A stretch of 38,470 nucleotides of DNA from Pseudomonas sp. HMWF021 (GTDB taxonomy: Bacteria; Pseudomonadota; Gammaproteobacteria; Pseudomonadales; Pseudomonadaceae), in assembly GCF_003061005.1 (NCBI RefSeq), contig NZ_QAIK01000062.1, positions 41,384-79,853 on the forward strand, written 5' to 3'. Positions 24,281 through 33,439 of the stretch are shown here, piece by piece (positions within the stretch are counted from its first letter, which is position 1; the number at the start of each line of letters is the position of its first letter). Below the pieces are notes generated by a model, which did not search any database, was not told where the DNA came from, and saw only the letters and a list, made by a program, of their open reading frames with translations. A program made the translations under genes and the position numbers.

Positions 24281-25282
24281 TCAGGCAGTCGCCTTGTCGT
24301 CCTTCTTAAGACTTGCAGGCGGCCAGTTGTCGAGGCGCATGCCGAGGGACAGACCGCGGGAGGCCAGAACGTCCTTGATTTCAGTCAAGGATTTCTTGCC
24401 CAGGTTCGGAGTCTTCAACAGCTCTACTTCGGTACGCTGAATCAGGTCGCCGATGTAGTAGATGTTTTCCGCCTTAAGGCAGTTAGCCGAACGTACAGTC
24501 AGTTCCAGATCGTCAACCGGGCGAAGCAGGATCGGATCGATCTCGTCTTCCTGCTCGACAACCACTGGCTCACTGTCACCTTTGAGGTCGACGAACGCAG
24601 CCAACTGCTGTTGCAGGATGGTTGCAGCGCGGCGGATAGCCTCTTCAGGATCCAGAGTACCGTTGGTTTCCAGATCAATAACCAGCTTGTCCAGGTTGGT
24701 ACGCTGCTCGACACGGGCGTTTTCCACCACGTATGCGATACGGCGAACCGGGCTGAACGAAGAGTCGAGCTGCAAGCGACCAATGCTGCGGCTTTCGTCT
24801 TCATCGCTCTGACGCGAGTCGGCTGGTTCATAACCACGACCACGAGCTACGGTGAGCTTCATGTTCAGGGCGCCGTTAGACGCCAGGTTAGCGATTACGT
24901 GATCGGGATTAACGATCTCGACATCATGATCCAGCTGAATATCGGCAGCGGTAACCACCCCCGAACCCTTCTTCGACAAGGTCAGCGTAACTTCGTCACG
25001 ACCGTGCAGCTTGATGGCCAGACCTTTAAGGTTCAACAGGATTTCAATTACGTCTTCCTGTACACCTTCGATGGCGCTGTACTCGTGGAGCACACCGTCA
25101 ATCTCGGCCTCGACTACTGCGCAGCCGGGCATTGAGGACAACAGGATGCGGCGCAGCGCGTTGCCCAGGGTGTGGCCAAAACCACGCTCGAGAGGCTCGA
25201 GAGTGATCTTGGCGCGGGTTGGACTGACAACCTGCACATCAATATGGCGGGGTGTCAGGAACTCATTTACCGAAATCTGCAT
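24281..25282 (-). CDS. rpoA: RNA polymerase alpha subunit
   Basis: This 333-residue protein assembles the polymerase core and contacts activators and UP elements. The N-terminal dimerisation domain (1-235) has [23 protein letters not shown] near 32-54. A flexible linker rich in acidic residues leads to the C-terminal DNA-binding domain with [19 protein letters not shown], whose Arg is the UP-element contact, and [16 protein letters not shown]. Length and domains are normal. It is co-encoded with ribosomal proteins S13, S11, S4 and L17 in the alpha operon, with 22 bases to rpsD and 42 to rplQ, the standard bacterial order. Confidence 0.98.
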   Translation of the reverse strand: MQISVNEFLTPRHIDVQVVSPTRAKITLEPLERGFGHTLGNALRRILLSSMPGCAVVEAEIDGVLHEYSAIEGVQEDVIEILLNLKGLAIKLHGRDEVTLTLSKKGSGVVTAADIQLDHDVEIVNPDHVIANLASNGALNMKLTVARGRGYEPADSRQSDEDESRSIGRLQLDSSFSPVRRIAYVVENARVEQRTNLDKLVIDLETNGTLDPEEAIRRAATILQQQLAAFVDLKGDSEPVVVEQEDEIDPILLRPVDDLELTVRSANCLKAENIYYIGDLIQRTEVELLKTPNLGKKSLTEIKDVLASRGLSLGMRLDNWPPASLKKDDKATA

Positions 25283-25304
25283 GGATGCACCTATTTTCTA
25301 GCCC

Positions 25305-25925
25305 TTACTTGGAGTAGAGCTCGACAATCAGGCTTTCGTTGATGTCGGCGGACAGATCACTGCGAGCAGGAACGTTCTTGAAAACGCCCGACTTCTTCTC
25401 AGTGTCTACTTCTACCCATTCTACGCGGCCACGTTGGGCACACAGATCGAGAGCTTGGACAATGCGAAGTTGGTTTTTAGCTTTCTCGCGAACTGCAACC
25501 ACGTCACCAGCACGAACCTGATACGACGGAACGTTTACGGTCTGACCGTTAACGCTGATCGACTTGTGCGATACCAGCTGGCGGGATTCGGCACGAGTCG
25601 AACCAAAGCCCATACGGTATACAACGTTGTCCAGACGGCATTCGAGCAGTTGCAGCAGGTTTTCACCGGTTGCACCTTTCTTGCCAGCAGCTTCTTTGTA
25701 GTAGCCGCTGAACTGACGCTCGAGAACGCCGTAGATACGACGGACCTTCTGCTTTTCACGCAGTTGGGTGCCGTAGTCGGACTGGCGACCGCGGCGTTGG
25801 CCGTGGATACCAGGTGCTGCTTCAATGTTGCACTTCGATTCGATCGCGCGCACGCCGCTCTTCAGGAAGAGATCGGTGCCTTCGCGACGAGCGAGTTTGC
25901 ATTTTGGACCAATGTAACGAGCCAT
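25305..25925 (-). CDS. rpsD: Ribosomal protein S4
   Basis: This 206-residue primary 16S-rRNA-binding protein also autoregulates the alpha operon in E. coli by binding its leader. It begins [21 protein letters not shown] and has the S4-type RNA-binding domain around 95-160 ([26 protein letters not shown]). It ends [17 protein letters not shown]. Only two cysteines occur, so the zinc-binding form is excluded. It lies 18 bases after rpsK and 22 before rpoA. Length is the family norm. Whether S4 still represses the operon here is not shown; the leader is only about 50 bases long. Confidence 0.97.
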   Translation of the reverse strand: MARYIGPKCKLARREGTDLFLKSGVRAIESKCNIEAAPGIHGQRRGRQSDYGTQLREKQKVRRIYGVLERQFSGYYKEAAGKKGATGENLLQLLECRLDNVVYRMGFGSTRAESRQLVSHKSISVNGQTVNVPSYQVRAGDVVAVREKAKNQLRIVQALDLCAQRGRVEWVEVDTEKKSGVFKNVPARSDLSADINESLIVELYSK

Positions 25926-25943
25926 TCTTTACAATCTCCTGGA

Positions 25944-26333
25944 TTACACGCGGCGCTTCTTCGGCGGACGGCACCCGTTGTGCGGGATTGGCGTCACGTC
26001 GGTGATGCTGGCGATCTTGTAGCCACAGCCGTTCAAAGCGCGGACTGCGGATTCACGACCTGGACCTGGACCCTTGACGTTGACGTCGAGGTTTTTCAGG
26101 CCGTATTCCAGCGCAGCTTGACCAGCACGCTCAGCAGCTACTTGAGCAGCGAACGGGGTGGACTTGCGGGAACCGCGGAAACCCGAACCACCGGAGGTAG
26201 CCCAGGAAAGAGCGTTACCTTGACGGTCGGTAATGGTCACGATGGTGTTGTTAAAAGAAGCATGGATGTGGGCGATGCCATCAACCACTGTCTTTTTAAC
26301 TTTTTTACGAGGACGAGCAGCAGGTTTTGCCAT
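25944..26333 (-). CDS. rpsK: Ribosomal protein S11
   Basis: This 129-residue protein has a basic Lys/Arg/Ala-rich N-terminus ([19 protein letters not shown]) and the conserved core [20 protein letters not shown] and [18 protein letters not shown]. It ends in the family signature [19 protein letters not shown]11 sits on the 30S platform next to S7 and contacts mRNA in the E-site. The sequence contains an Asn-Gly (HNG) pair of the sort prone to isoaspartate formation in S11. It is 30 bases after rpsM, 18 before rpsD. Confidence 0.97.
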   Translation of the reverse strand: MAKPAARPRKKVKKTVVDGIAHIHASFNNTIVTITDRQGNALSWATSGGSGFRGSRKSTPFAAQVAAERAGQAALEYGLKNLDVNVKGPGPGRESAVRALNGCGYKIASITDVTPIPHNGCRPPKKRRV

Positions 26334-26363
26334 GATTAAATTCCTGTCGATTCGCTGGGGCGA

Positions 26364-26720
26364 TTACTTGCGGATCGGCTTACGCGGACCTTTACGGGTA
26401 CGCGCGTTGGTCTTGGTACGCTGACCGCGTACTGGAAGACCGCGACGATGACGCAGACCGCGATAGCAACCGAGGTCCATCAAGCGCTTGATTTTCATGT
26501 TGATTTCGCGACGCAGGTCACCTTCAGTGGTGAACTTCGCCACTTCGCCACGCAGCTGTTCAATTTGCTCGTCGCTCAGATCTTTGATCTTTGCTGCTGG
26601 GTTTACCCCAGTGTCTGCACAGATTTTCTGTGCAGTAGTGCGACCGACACCATAGATGTAGGTCAGCGAGATAACAGTATGCTTGTTATCTGGAATGTTA
26701 ACGCCTGCAATACGGGCCAT
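26364..26720 (-). CDS. rpsM: Ribosomal protein S13
   Basis: This 118-residue protein starts [19 protein letters not shown] and carries the helix-two-turn-helix segment [17 protein letters not shown] near 21-37. The basic tail is [22 protein letters not shown]. It lies in the 30S head and contacts the P-site tRNA and L5 across the subunit bridge. It is the first gene of the alpha operon, with a good promoter about 60 bases upstream. The ribosome binding site GGAG lies about ten bases before the ATG. Confidence 0.97.
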   Translation of the reverse strand: MARIAGVNIPDNKHTVISLTYIYGVGRTTAQKICADTGVNPAAKIKDLSDEQIEQLRGEVAKFTTEGDLRREINMKIKRLMDLGCYRGLRHRRGLPVRGQRTKTNARTRKGPRKPIRK

Positions 26721-26779
26721 TCAGTGGGACTCCAATTGACAGCTACCTACGCCCCGGAAGCCAAGAAATAGGGCGCGAG

Positions 26780-26808
26780 ATAATATCGCTGTAATAACAA
26801 ATAATCAA
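26780..26808 (-). promoter_or_regulatory. Alpha-operon promoter
   Basis: Reading leftward: TTGATT (26808-26803), exactly 17 bases, TATTAT (26785-26780). Both boxes are close to the sigma-70 consensus. It gives an rpsM leader of roughly 50 bases, shorter than the E. coli leader that S4 binds as a pseudoknot. It overlaps the U-rich tail of the terminator at 26809-26832. Confidence 0.78.
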
Positions 26809-26832
26809 CCCGGCAGCGCACTAGCTGCCGGG
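26809..26832 (-). terminator. Terminator after rpmJ (end of the spc operon)
   Basis: The stem CCCGGCAGC / GCTGCCGGG has a six-base loop 18 bases past the rpmJ stop codon. The leftward RNA continues with UUGAUUAUUUGUUAUU. It separates spc from alpha transcription, with the alpha promoter starting in its tail. Confidence 0.82.
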
Positions 26833-26850
26833 CTTGAAGCACAATCACAC

Positions 26851-26967
26851 TCAGCCTTGGCGCTGTTTGTGACGCGGTTCCGCGCTGCAAATTACTCGAA
26901 CAACACCTTCGCGGCGAATAATCTTGCAGTTACGGCACAGCTTTTTCACCGATGCACGAACTTTCAT
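26851..26967 (-). CDS. rpmJ: Ribosomal protein L36, zinc-binding form
   Basis: This small gene encodes 38 residues: it begins [17 protein letters not shown] and ends RHKQRQG. C11, C14, C27 and H33 form the zinc ribbon, so this is the C-plus paralogue used when zinc is ample; any zinc-free copy would be elsewhere in the genome. L36 sits on 23S rRNA near the base of the stalk. It lies 27 bases after secY and is the last gene of the spc operon before a terminator, the usual gamma-proteobacterial place. Confidence 0.96.
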
Positions 26968-26994
26968 CACCAACTCCTCGAACCTTATGGGTAC

Positions 26995-28323
26995 TCAGCG
27001 CAACATGCCGCTGCCGTAACCCTTCAGGTTGGCTTTCTTCATCAGGGATTCGTACTGGTGCGAAACGAGGTGCGATTGTACTTGGGACATGAAGTCCATC
27101 ACAACCACGACCACGATCAGCAACGAGGTCCCGCCAAGGTAGAACGGAACGTTTGCTGCAACCACCAGGAACTGGGGCAACAGGCACACGGCCGTCATGT
27201 AAAGAGCACCGAACATGGTCAAGCGAGTCAGAACGCCATCAATGTAGCGCGCAGACTGCTCACCTGGACGGATGCCCGGAATAAAGGCACCGGACTTCTT
27301 CAGGTTTTCCGCTACGTCTTTCGGATTGAACATCAACGCCGTATAGAAGAAGCAGAAGAAAATAATCCCTGCACTAAACAGCAGAATATTCAACGGCTGA
27401 CCAGGAGCGATCGACTGCGAGATGTCCTGCAACCAGCCCATACCTTCAGACTGACCAAACCAGGCACCCAACGAAGCCGGGAACAGCAAAATGCTGCTCG
27501 CGAAAATAGCCGGAATAACACCGGCCATGTTCACCTTCAGCGGCAAGTGGCTTGTCTGCGCAGCAAAAACCTTGCGGCCCTGCTGACGCTTGGCGTAATG
27601 AACAGCGATACGACGCTGACCACGCTCAATGAACACCACGAAACCGATAATCGCTACTGCCAGCAAACCGATGGCAACCAGGGCGAAGATATTGATATCA
27701 CCCTGACGCGCAGACTCGAAAGACTGCCCGATTGCTCTCGGAAGACCGGCGACGATACCCGAAAAAATCAACATCGAGATACCGTTGCCTACACCACGCT
27801 CAGTAATCTGCTCACCCAGCCACATCATGAACATCGCACCAGCCACAAAAGTGGATACCGCGACGAAATGGAAGCCAAAGTCACCAGTGAACGCAACGCC
27901 CTGCCCTGCCAGACCAATGGACATGCCAATGGCCTGAACGAGAGCGAGGACGACGGTGCCGTAGCGGGTGTACTGGCTGATCTTGCGACGGCCAGCTTCA
28001 CCTTCCTTCTTCAACTGCTCCAGCTGCGGGCTGACGGCGGTCATCAGTTGCATGATGATCGATGCCGAAATGTACGGCATGATCCCCAGTGCAAAGATGC
28101 TCATCCGTTCCAGCGCGCCGCCGGAGAACATGTTGAACAAGCTAAGAATGGTCCCCTCATTCTGTCGAAACAGGTCTGCGAGTCGGTCCGGGTTGATACC
28201 TGGAACCGGGATGTGTGCGCCTATTCGGTAGACGATAATCGCCAGGAACAGAAAACGCAGACGAGCCCAGAGTTCAGACATACCGCCTTTGCCGAGCGCA
28301 GAGAGAGCACCTTGCTTAGCCAT
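26995..28323 (-). CDS. secY: Preprotein translocase subunit SecY
   Basis: This 442-residue, ten-helix channel protein forms the SecYEG pore of the inner membrane. The N-terminus reads [26 protein letters not shown] plug-region segment ([20 protein letters not shown]) and the cytosolic loops with [11 protein letters not shown] and [18 protein letters not shown], needed for ribosome and SecA contact, are present. It ends [22 protein letters not shown] 28323 abuts the rplO stop with no gap, so it depends on ribosomes finishing rplO. Length and features are normal for Pseudomonas. Confidence 0.97.
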   Translation of the reverse strand: MAKQGALSALGKGGMSELWARLRFLFLAIIVYRIGAHIPVPGINPDRLADLFRQNEGTILSLFNMFSGGALERMSIFALGIMPYISASIIMQLMTAVSPQLEQLKKEGEAGRRKISQYTRYGTVVLALVQAIGMSIGLAGQGVAFTGDFGFHFVAVSTFVAGAMFMMWLGEQITERGVGNGISMLIFSGIVAGLPRAIGQSFESARQGDINIFALVAIGLLAVAIIGFVVFIERGQRRIAVHYAKRQQGRKVFAAQTSHLPLKVNMAGVIPAIFASSILLFPASLGAWFGQSEGMGWLQDISQSIAPGQPLNILLFSAGIIFFCFFYTALMFNPKDVAENLKKSGAFIPGIRPGEQSARYIDGVLTRLTMFGALYMTAVCLLPQFLVVAANVPFYLGGTSLLIVVVVVMDFMSQVQSHLVSHQYESLMKKANLKGYGSGMLR

Positions 28324-28761
28324 TTATTCCTCGAACTTGCCGCCAGCTGCTTCGATAGCCGCACGCGCACCTTTGGTGGCGCCGATTCCCTTGCCGATAG
28401 TGACAGCGCGAGCCACTTCACCGGACAGCATGATTTTCACACGCTGTACGTTGACGTTGATCACGTTGGCATCTTTCAGGGACTGCACGGTGACGATGTC
28501 GCCTTCCACTTTAGCCAGCTCGGACAGACGCACTTCTGCGCGGTCCATGGCCTTCAGGGAAACGAAACCGAACTTCGGCAGGCGACGATGCAGCGGCTGT
28601 TGACCGCCTTCAAAGCCTGGAGCAATAGTGCCACCGGAGCGGGAGGTTTGACCTTTGTGGCCACGGCCACCAGTCTTACCCAAACCGCTACCGATACCAC
28701 GGCCCGGACGATGCTTTTCGCGACGGGAACCCGGCGCTGGACTCAGATCATTGAGTTTCAT
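28324..28761 (-). CDS. rplO: Ribosomal protein L15
   Basis: This 145-residue late-assembly 50S protein begins [20 protein letters not shown]. The Gly/Arg-rich extension [19 protein letters not shown] threads into 23S rRNA, and a globular C-terminal domain follows ([18 protein letters not shown]). It lies three bases after rpmD and directly abuts secY. The second half matches the L15/L18e fold. Normal in all respects. Confidence 0.97.
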   Translation of the reverse strand: MKLNDLSPAPGSRREKHRPGRGIGSGLGKTGGRGHKGQTSRSGGTIAPGFEGGQQPLHRRLPKFGFVSLKAMDRAEVRLSELAKVEGDIVTVQSLKDANVINVNVQRVKIMLSGEVARAVTIGKGIGATKGARAAIEAAGGKFEE

Positions 28762-28764
28762 CGA

Positions 28765-28941
28765 TTAACCCTCGACACGCAGCATGTAGTAAGCCTTGTT
28801 GATCATCCCGCGATTCTCGGGAGTATCCTGGACTTCTACAGTGTGACCGATGCGACGCAGACCCAGACCCTTAACGCACAGTTTGTGGTTAGGGATGCGG
28901 CCGGTCATGCTTTTGATCAGCGTAACTTTAACGGTAGCCAT
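28765..28941 (-). CDS. rpmD: Ribosomal protein L30
   Basis: This 58-residue protein begins [20 protein letters not shown] and ends [11 protein letters not shown]. It has the compact L30 fold with the conserved [18 protein letters not shown] segment. L30 binds the 5S rRNA side of the 50S subunit. The gene lies between rpsE (2 bases) and rplO (3 bases), as in other spc operons, and the junctions suggest coupled translation. Its length is the family norm. Confidence 0.96.
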
Positions 28942-28943
28942 GA

Positions 28944-29444
28944 TCAGAAGATCTCCTTGACAGTCAGGCCACGCTTGGCAGCGATGGACTCAGGAGATTG
29001 CATGGCTTTCAGACCCTTGAAAGTGGCGTGAACCACGTTTACCGGGTTAGTCGAGCCGTAGCACTTGGCCAGAACGTTCTGAACGCCAGCAACTTCGAGG
29101 ACAGCACGCATAGCGCCGCCAGCGATGATACCGGTACCTTCAGAAGCAGGCTGCATGTACACCTTCGAAGCGCCGTGAGCGGACTTCATTGCGTACTGCA
29201 GGGTAGTGCCGTTCAGGTCAACTTGAATCATGTTGCGGCGAGCAGCTTCCATTGCCTTCTGGATCGCAGCAGGCACTTCACGCGACTTGCCACGGCCGAA
29301 GCCAACACGCCCTTTACCATCACCAACCACGGTCAACGCGGTGAAAGTGAAGATACGGCCGCCTTTAACGGTTTTGGCTACGCGGTTAACTTGAACCAGC
29401 TTCTCAATGTAGCCTTCGTCGCGCTTTTGGTCGTTATTTGACAT
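28944..29444 (-). CDS. rpsE: Ribosomal protein S5
   Basis: This 166-residue 30S protein takes part in decoding accuracy at the mRNA entry site. Its dsRBD-like N-terminal domain has [21 protein letters not shown], followed by [24 protein letters not shown], where spectinomycin-resistance changes occur in other bacteria. The C-terminal domain carries [18 protein letters not shown]. It lies three bases after rplR and two before rpmD. No resistance-type change is obvious at the loop (VAKTVKGGR is the wild-type form). Confidence 0.97.
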
Positions 29445-29447
29445 AAC

Positions 29448-29798
29448 TTAGAACTCCAGCCCAGCTTCACGAGCAGCATCAGCCAGCGCTTTAACGCGGC
29501 CATGGTACTTGAAGCCAGAGCGGTCGAAAGCCACTTGCGAGACGCCAGCGGCCTTAGCACGCGTAGCGACCAGCTGGCCAACCTTTGTGGCCGCGTCGAT
29601 GTTGCCAGTGGCGCCATCACGCAGTTCTTTATCCAAAGTCGAGGCGCTTGCCAGGACTTTGTTGCCGTCGGCCGAGATGACCTGGGCGTAGATGTGCTGC
29701 GACGAGCGGAACACGCAGAGACGCACGACTTCGAGTTCGTGCATTTTCAGGCGTGCTTTGCGAGCGCGACGCAGTCGAGTAACTTTTTTGTCGGTCAT
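29448..29798 (-). CDS. rplR: Ribosomal protein L18
   Basis: This 116-residue 5S-rRNA-binding protein has a very basic N-terminus ([21 protein letters not shown]). The conserved core includes [15 protein letters not shown] and the C-terminal end is [26 protein letters not shown]. It brings 5S rRNA to the 50S subunit together with L5. It lies ten bases after rplF and three before rpsE in the spc operon. Confidence 0.97.
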   Translation of the reverse strand: MTDKKVTRLRRARKARLKMHELEVVRLCVFRSSQHIYAQVISADGNKVLASASTLDKELRDGATGNIDAATKVGQLVATRAKAAGVSQVAFDRSGFKYHGRVKALADAAREAGLEF

Positions 29799-29808
29799 TT
29801 GCTATGCC

Positions 29809-30342
29809 CTACTTCTTCTTGGCTTCTTTACGACGGACGACTTCGTCCGCGTAGCGCACACCTTTGCCTTTGTACGGCTCTGGTGGACGGAAGTCGCGGA
29901 TCTCAGCGGCCACTTGACCTACCAGCTGTTTATCGATGCCCTTGATCAGGATATCGGTCTGGCTAGGAGTCTCAGCGGTGATGCCTTGCGGCAGTTCGTA
30001 ATCCACTGGGTGCGAGAAGCCAAGAGCCAGGTTCAGCACCTGACCTTTTGCTTGCGCTTTGTAACCAACACCGACCAGCTGGAGCTTGCGCTCGAAGCCT
30101 TGGCTTACGCCCTGGACCATGTTGTTTACCAACGCACGCGTGGTACCGGCCATTGCGCGAGTCTGTTGATCGCCATTGCGAGCAGCGAAACGCAGCTCAC
30201 CAGCTTCTTCAACGATCTCAACGGACGAATGGATGTTCAGTTCAAGAGTACCCTTGGCACCCTTCACCGAAAGCTGTTGGCCTGCGAATTTTACTTCGAC
30301 ACCGGCTGGCAGCTTAACGGGGTTCTTAGCGACGCGAGACAT
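29809..30342 (-). CDS. rplF: Ribosomal protein L6
   Basis: This 177-residue protein has two similar alpha/beta domains. The start is [19 protein letters not shown] and the second domain carries the family signature [20 protein letters not shown] near the C-terminus. L6 binds the sarcin-ricin loop region near the factor-binding site. It lies 12 bases after rpsH and ten before rplR. The sequence is of usual length, with a very basic end (EAKKK). Confidence 0.97.
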   Translation of the reverse strand: MSRVAKNPVKLPAGVEVKFAGQQLSVKGAKGTLELNIHSSVEIVEEAGELRFAARNGDQQTRAMAGTTRALVNNMVQGVSQGFERKLQLVGVGYKAQAKGQVLNLALGFSHPVDYELPQGITAETPSQTDILIKGIDKQLVGQVAAEIRDFRPPEPYKGKGVRYADEVVRRKEAKKK

Positions 30343-30354
30343 GCTTATCCCCCC

Positions 30355-30747
30355 TTAGAACACAGTGCAAAGAACTTCGCCGCCGACACCGGCAGCGCGC
30401 GCAGCACGATCCGTCATCACACCTTTGTTGGTGGAGACGATAGACACGCCGAGACCGCCACGAACTTTCGGCAGATCTTCAACGGACTTGTACTGACGCA
30501 GGCCTGGACGACTAACGCGCTTCACTTCCTCGATGACCGGACGGCCTTCGAAGTATTTCAGCGAGATGGACAACGACGGCTTAGCGTCGGTGGTGATCTG
30601 AAAATCCGCGATGTAACCTTCGTCCTTCAGGACTTTTGCTACAGCCACCTTCAGCGTGGAAGACGGCATGCTTACGACAGACTTTTCAGCCATCTGGGCA
30701 TTACGGATTCGAGTTAGCATGTCCGCTAACGGGTCCTGCATACTCAT
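30355..30747 (-). CDS. rpsH: Ribosomal protein S8
   Basis: This 130-residue primary 16S-rRNA-binding protein begins [20 protein letters not shown]. Its C-terminal RNA-binding loop is [25 protein letters not shown]. In E. coli S8 also represses the spc operon by binding the rplE mRNA. Here the gene is separated from rpsN by an unusually long 209-base gap that contains a promoter and hairpins, so S8 and the genes after it may be transcribed separately in part. The next gene, rplF, follows after 12 bases. Confidence 0.97.
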   Translation of the reverse strand: MSMQDPLADMLTRIRNAQMAEKSVVSMPSSTLKVAVAKVLKDEGYIADFQITTDAKPSLSISLKYFEGRPVIEEVKRVSRPGLRQYKSVEDLPKVRGGLGVSIVSTNKGVMTDRAARAAGVGGEVLCTVF

Positions 30748-30956
30748 GGGCTAGACGCTCCTAATACAGAAAAATTAGCCTTGCGGCTACTACTTGTCGC
30801 CGAGAAACTCCGGGCATGAAAAACACGGGCTCAGGCGAGCCGGTCATTCTAGACACACCCCAGAAATGAATCAAGCCCCAAAAGGGGCTTGATTCAGATT
30901 CAAGGCCACCGATGGTCAGGTTCTTGCGACCCCGACCATCAAGGCTTTGACAGCGA
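30748..30956 (-). other. Long rpsN-rpsH gap with hairpins
   Basis: This gap interrupts an otherwise tightly packed operon. In leftward order it holds a hairpin GAATCAAGCCCC / GGGGCTTGATTC (30896-30869), a promoter whose -35 box is the end of that hairpin, and a second hairpin GGCTC-GCCT-GAGCC (30842-30827) followed by CGTGTTTTTC, which looks like a terminator. I see no plausible gene in it. Confidence 0.75.
30846..30874 (-). promoter_or_regulatory. Internal spc-operon promoter upstream of rpsH
   Basis: Reading leftward: TTGATT (30874-30869), 17 bases, TAGAAT (30851-30846). Spacing is ideal and each box differs little from consensus. Its transcript would start near 30839 and cover rpsH to rpmJ. 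The same boxes and spacing (TTGATT-17-TATTAT, TTGACA-17-TAGAAT) occur at the alpha and S10 promoters in this window. Confidence 0.72.
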
Positions 30957-31262
30957 TTACCAGCTGGCTTTAACCAGACCTGGAACGTCACCACGCATTG
31001 CCGCTTCACGCAGTTTGTTACGGCCCAGGCCGAACTTGCGGTAAACGCCGTGCGGACGACCAGTCAGGCGGCAACGGTTACGCATGCGCGAAGCGCTTGC
31101 GTCACGTGGTTGCTTCTGCAGAGCTACGGTAGCTTCCCAACGCGCTTCTGGACTTGCGTTCAGATCAACGATGATAGCTTTCAGCGCTGCACGCTTGGTG
31201 GCGTACTTGGCAACAGTGAGCTGACGCTTCAGCTCACGGTTTTTCATGCTCTTCTTGGCCAT
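30957..31262 (-). CDS. rpsN: Ribosomal protein S14, zinc-free form
   Basis: This 101-residue protein begins [20 protein letters not shown] and ends [11 protein letters not shown], with the conserved [19 protein letters not shown] segment. Only one cysteine is present, so this is the longer, zinc-independent class. S14 helps assemble the 30S head. I set the start at ATG 31262; a longer frame from 31328 would overlap rplE and lacks support. It lies 13 bases after rplE. The 209-base gap after it is unusual. Confidence 0.96.
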
Positions 31263-31275
31263 TTTCCTACTCCAA

Positions 31276-31815
31276 TCAGTTGCGGAACGGGAATTTGAAA
31301 GCACGCAGCAGAGCGCGGCCTTCGTCATCGTTCTTGGCAGTGGTGGTCAGGGTAATGTCCAGACCGCGGAGAGCATCGATCTTGTCGTAGTCGATTTCCG
31401 GGAAAATGATCTGCTCTTTCACGCCCATGCTGTAGTTGCCACGACCATCGAAGGACTTGGCATTCAGGCCGCGGAAGTCGCGAACCCGAGGCAGGGAGAT
31501 CGACAGCAGACGATCCAGGAACTCGTACATACGCTCACGGCGCAGAGTCACTTTGACGCCGATCGGCCATCCTTCACGGACTTTAAAGCCAGCGATGGAT
31601 TTACGAGCGTAGGTCACAACGACTTTTTGGCCGGTGATCTTTTCCAGGTCAGCAACAGCGTGCTCGATGACTTTTTTGTCGCCGATCGCTTCGCCCAGAC
31701 CCATGTTCAGGGTGATTTTTGTAACGCGCGGAACTTCCATCACGTTCGAAAGCTTAAGTTCTTCCTTAAGTTTCGGAGCGATTTCCTTCCGGTAAATCTC
31801 TTTTAGTCGTGCCAT
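31276..31815 (-). CDS. rplE: Ribosomal protein L5
   Basis: This 179-residue protein binds 5S rRNA and makes a bridge to S13 in the 30S head. It begins [19 protein letters not shown] and has the conserved [19 protein letters not shown] and [19 protein letters not shown] segments. It ends [15 protein letters not shown]. In E. coli the start region of rplE mRNA is where S8 binds to repress the spc operon; I did not find a convincing copy of that site. It lies 20 bases after rplX. Confidence 0.97.
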
Positions 31816-31835
31816 GGTCTTCTACCTAGCAGTGT

Positions 31836-32150
31836 TCAAGCATCAACCGCTTTTTGGGTCGACTTGAAGACACGAATTTTCTTACCGTCTTCTACTTTGA
31901 AACCAACGCGGTCAGCCTTGTTGGTTTCGCCGTTGAAGATGGCGACGTTGGAAGCGTGCAGTGGCGCTTCTTTCTCGACGATACCGCCCTGTACGCCCGA
32001 CATCGGGTTAGGCTTGGTATGACGCTTGACCAGGTTCAGACCACCAACAACCAGACGGTTGTCAGCAAGAACCTTCAGCACCTTACCGCGCTTACCTTTG
32101 TCTTTGCCGGCGATCACGATGATCTCGTCGTCACGACGAATCTTTTGCAT
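31836..32150 (-). CDS. rplX: Ribosomal protein L24
   Basis: This 104-residue assembly-initiator protein has a KOW motif near the N-terminus ([21 protein letters not shown], residues about 5-25). [17 protein letters not shown] follows, and the C-terminal half has the [20 protein letters not shown] segment. L24 starts 50S folding at the 5' end of 23S rRNA. It lies 11 bases after rplN and 20 before rplE. Confidence 0.96.
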   Translation of the reverse strand: MQKIRRDDEIIVIAGKDKGKRGKVLKVLADNRLVVGGLNLVKRHTKPNPMSGVQGGIVEKEAPLHASNVAIFNGETNKADRVGFKVEDGKKIRVFKSTQKAVDA

Positions 32151-32161
32151 GTCGGATCTCC

Positions 32162-32530
32162 TTACAGCACTTCTGGGGCGAGCGAGACGATCTTCATGAA
32201 CTTCTCAGTACGAAGTTCACGGGTCACTGGCCCAAAGATACGGGTGCCGATCGGCTCTTGCTTGTTGTTCAGAAGAACAGCAGCGTTGCCATCAAAGCGG
32301 ATAATGGAGCCATCAGCACGACGTACGCCGTGACGAGTGCGGACTACAACAGCAGTCATCACTTGGCCTTTTTTCACTTTACCGCGAGGAATTGCTTCCT
32401 TCACGGTAACTTTGATGATGTCACCGATACCAGCGTAACGACGATGGGAGCCACCCAGCACCTTGATGCACATAACGCGGCGAGCGCCGCTGTTATCGGC
32501 CACATCGAGCATGGATTGAGTCTGAATCAT
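32162..32530 (-). CDS. rplN: Ribosomal protein L14
   Basis: This 122-residue, highly conserved protein begins [20 protein letters not shown] and has the conserved [20 protein letters not shown] and [14 protein letters not shown] blocks. L14 contacts 16S rRNA helix 44, forming an intersubunit bridge, and is where RsfS binds. By convention it is the first gene of the spc operon. It follows rpsQ after 23 bases; no promoter is evident there, so S10 and spc clusters may be read through. Confidence 0.97.
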   Translation of the reverse strand: MIQTQSMLDVADNSGARRVMCIKVLGGSHRRYAGIGDIIKVTVKEAIPRGKVKKGQVMTAVVVRTRHGVRRADGSIIRFDGNAAVLLNNKQEPIGTRIFGPVTRELRTEKFMKIVSLAPEVL

Positions 32531-32553
32531 ATAATTTCTCCGACCCCTAGCCC

Positions 32554-32820
32554 TTAGACTTCCACAGCGCGTTCGAGAACATCAACCAGCGCCCAAGACT
32601 TGGTCTTGGCCATCGGACGAGTTTCACGAATAGTGACTTTGTCGCCGATGTGGCACTGATTGGTTTCGTCGTGCGCGTGCAGCTTAGTCGAACGCTTAAC
32701 GTATTTACCGTAGATCGGGTGCTTAACGCGACGCTCGATCAGAACGGTGATGGTTTTGTCCATCTTGTCGCTGACAACACGGCCAGTCAGCGTACGGACA
32801 GTTTTTTCGGCTTCAGCCAT
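32554..32820 (-). CDS. rpsQ: Ribosomal protein S17
   Basis: This 88-residue OB-fold protein binds the 5' domain of 16S rRNA. I set the start at ATG 32820 ([20 protein letters not shown]); a GTG two codons upstream is in frame but less likely. The core includes [19 protein letters not shown] and [18 protein letters not shown], both typical. It starts two bases after the rpmC stop, indicating coupled translation. It is the last gene of the S10 cluster. Confidence 0.96.
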   Translation of the reverse strand: MAEAEKTVRTLTGRVVSDKMDKTITVLIERRVKHPIYGKYVKRSTKLHAHDETNQCHIGDKVTIRETRPMAKTKSWALVDVLERAVEV

Positions 32821-32822
32821 GA

Positions 32823-33014
32823 TCACTTACCTGCCTGCTGGTTGAGCACAGTCTTCACGCGAGCGATGTCACGCTTAACTTGCGAGAGCAGATGAGACTG
32901 CCCCAACTGGCCAGTTGCTTTCTGCATGCGCAGATTGAACTGGTCGCGCAGCAAGCCGAGCAGTTGCTCGTTCAGCTGCTGTGCGGATTTTTCACGAAGT
33001 TCATTCGCTTTCAT
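32823..33014 (-). CDS. rpmC: Ribosomal protein L29
   Basis: This 63-residue all-helical protein begins [18 protein letters not shown] and ends in a basic helix ([18 protein letters not shown]). L29 lies at the tunnel exit beside L23 and helps dock trigger factor and SRP. ATG 33014 overlaps the rplP stop by one base (TGATG), and the stop is two bases before rpsQ. A GTG one codon upstream is in frame but unlikely. Confidence 0.96.
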
Positions 33015-33427
33015 CACATCACCGTCCGTTTAACAAAGGAGGTGGCGAGCGGCAGCTTTGCAGCAGCCAGGGCGAAAGCCTCACGCGCCAGCTCTTCAGA
33101 AACACCCTCGATTTCATACAGGACTTTGCCTGGCTGAATCTGGGCAACCCAGTACTCCACGTTACCCTTACCTTTACCCATACGAACCTCGAGAGGTTTT
33201 TTGGAGATCGGCTTGTCCGGGAATACACGGATCCAGATCTTGCCACCACGTTTTACGTGACGGGTCAGAGCACGACGCGCTGACTCGATCTGACGAGCGG
33301 TGAGACGACCACGAGCAACAGACTTCAGCGCGAACTCGCCGAAGCTGACTTTGCTACCGCGCAGTGCCAGACCACGGTTGTGGCCGGTCATCTGCTTGCG
33401 GAACTTCGTACGCTTAGGTTGCAACAT
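33014..33427 (-). CDS. rplP: Ribosomal protein L16
   Basis: This 137-residue protein near the A-site and peptidyl-transferase centre begins [19 protein letters not shown]. The conserved blocks are [20 protein letters not shown] and [27 protein letters not shown]; the Arg near 81 in RMGKGKG is the site hydroxylated by YcfD/RoxA in E. coli. It ends [10 protein letters not shown]. The stop overlaps the rpmC start, and rpsC is 12 bases upstream. Confidence 0.97.
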
Positions 33428-33439
33428 TTGGCGTACCCC

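Noticed and set aside
26857..29031. A 724-codon open frame on the + strand opposite rpmJ, secY, rplO, rpmD and part of rpsE
   Set aside because: It is a mirror of the strongly biased codon use of the ribosomal operon (few codons whose complement is a stop). Its product is His/Thr/Gln-rich without any fold or motif, and it crosses several real genes.
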